From: Pseudoips prasinana
Lineage: Eukaryota; Arthropoda; Insecta; Lepidoptera; Nolidae
Assembly (NCBI GenBank): GCA_951640165.1
Contig: OX621234.1
Span: 9,119,001 to 9,183,000, forward strand
Length of the DNA: 64,000 bases
Reading direction: 5' to 3'
A program made the position numbers and the translations under genes. Below, in pieces: positions 63,905 through 64,000 of this stretch. A model generated the notes under the pieces. The model did no database searches, was not told the DNA's origin, and saw only the letters and a program-made list of their open reading frames with translations. Within the stretch, counting starts at the first letter, position 1; every line of letters begins with the position of its first letter.

Positions 63905-64000
63905 CTAAACTAGGCCGAGCCTGTACCTCAGACGGTAGTTTATCACCCATTTATATAATTACACCAAGACTCAGGACAAACAGACATGTTCATGCACACA
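63905..64000 (-). mobile_element. SINE-B copy running off the window edge
   Basis: AACTAGGCCGAGCCTGTACC, TATATAATTACACCAAGACT and CAGGACAAACAGACATGTTC are the family's 3' half. The head would lie beyond 64000. Confidence 0.6.

Overview
The window reads as AT-rich lepidopteran (moth or butterfly) nuclear DNA. Three things point there: one exon close to the insect F-BAR/SH3 gene nervous wreck; many Helitron-like repeats of the Lep1 kind (start TC, hairpin, end CTAG, inserted between A and T); and several tRNA-derived SINE families with clear A and B boxes. No bacterial operon, rRNA gene, intact tRNA gene or CRISPR array was seen.

The only host coding sequence I can support is one phase-0 exon at 1389..1532 on the + strand, with canonical splice sites. 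No second exon was recognised to the right, so most of the window is probably a very large intron filled with mobile elements. Both large retroelements lie antisense to the exon.

Layout. 1..16300: the exon, then SINEs, palindromic MITEs, Helitron-like elements (one carrying about 49 TA repeats), a hAT-type MITE with 8-base target duplications, and several near-perfect fold-back repeats. 16340..20410: a non-LTR retrotransposon (LINE) on the - strand with a baculovirus FP25K-like ORF1 and an endonuclease/reverse transcriptase ORF2 broken by one frameshift. 20825..23307: fragments of two other LINEs, one with an unusual QQGDPLGP reverse transcriptase motif and a conserved tail. 23355..50040: intron-like sequence with more SINEs, Helitron-like copies, nested insertions, a tandem 155-base repeat (37505..37925) and a cluster of fused Helitron-like copies (45910..46819). 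50046..59047: an apparently very young BEL/Pao LTR retrotransposon on the - strand. 59053..64000: MITEs, fold-backs, two head-to-tail Helitron-like copies and SINEs.

The BEL/Pao element is the centrepiece. Its two 606-base LTRs match at every base I compared, and it is flanked by the 5-base duplication CAATT. It has a primer site matching the 3' end of tRNA-Tyr, a TATA box and initiator in the LTR, a gag ORF, and a 2253-codon ORF. That ORF runs from the rest of gag through protease, reverse transcriptase, RNase H and integrase into an envelope-like fusion glycoprotein without a stop. Gag and the long ORF are joined by a frame change at a run of six T. The terminal U3 bases encode the last residues and stop codon of the polyprotein.

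Repeat family names used here (SINE-A to D, Helitron-like A to C, palindromic MITE P) are local labels for copies recognised by eye inside this window.
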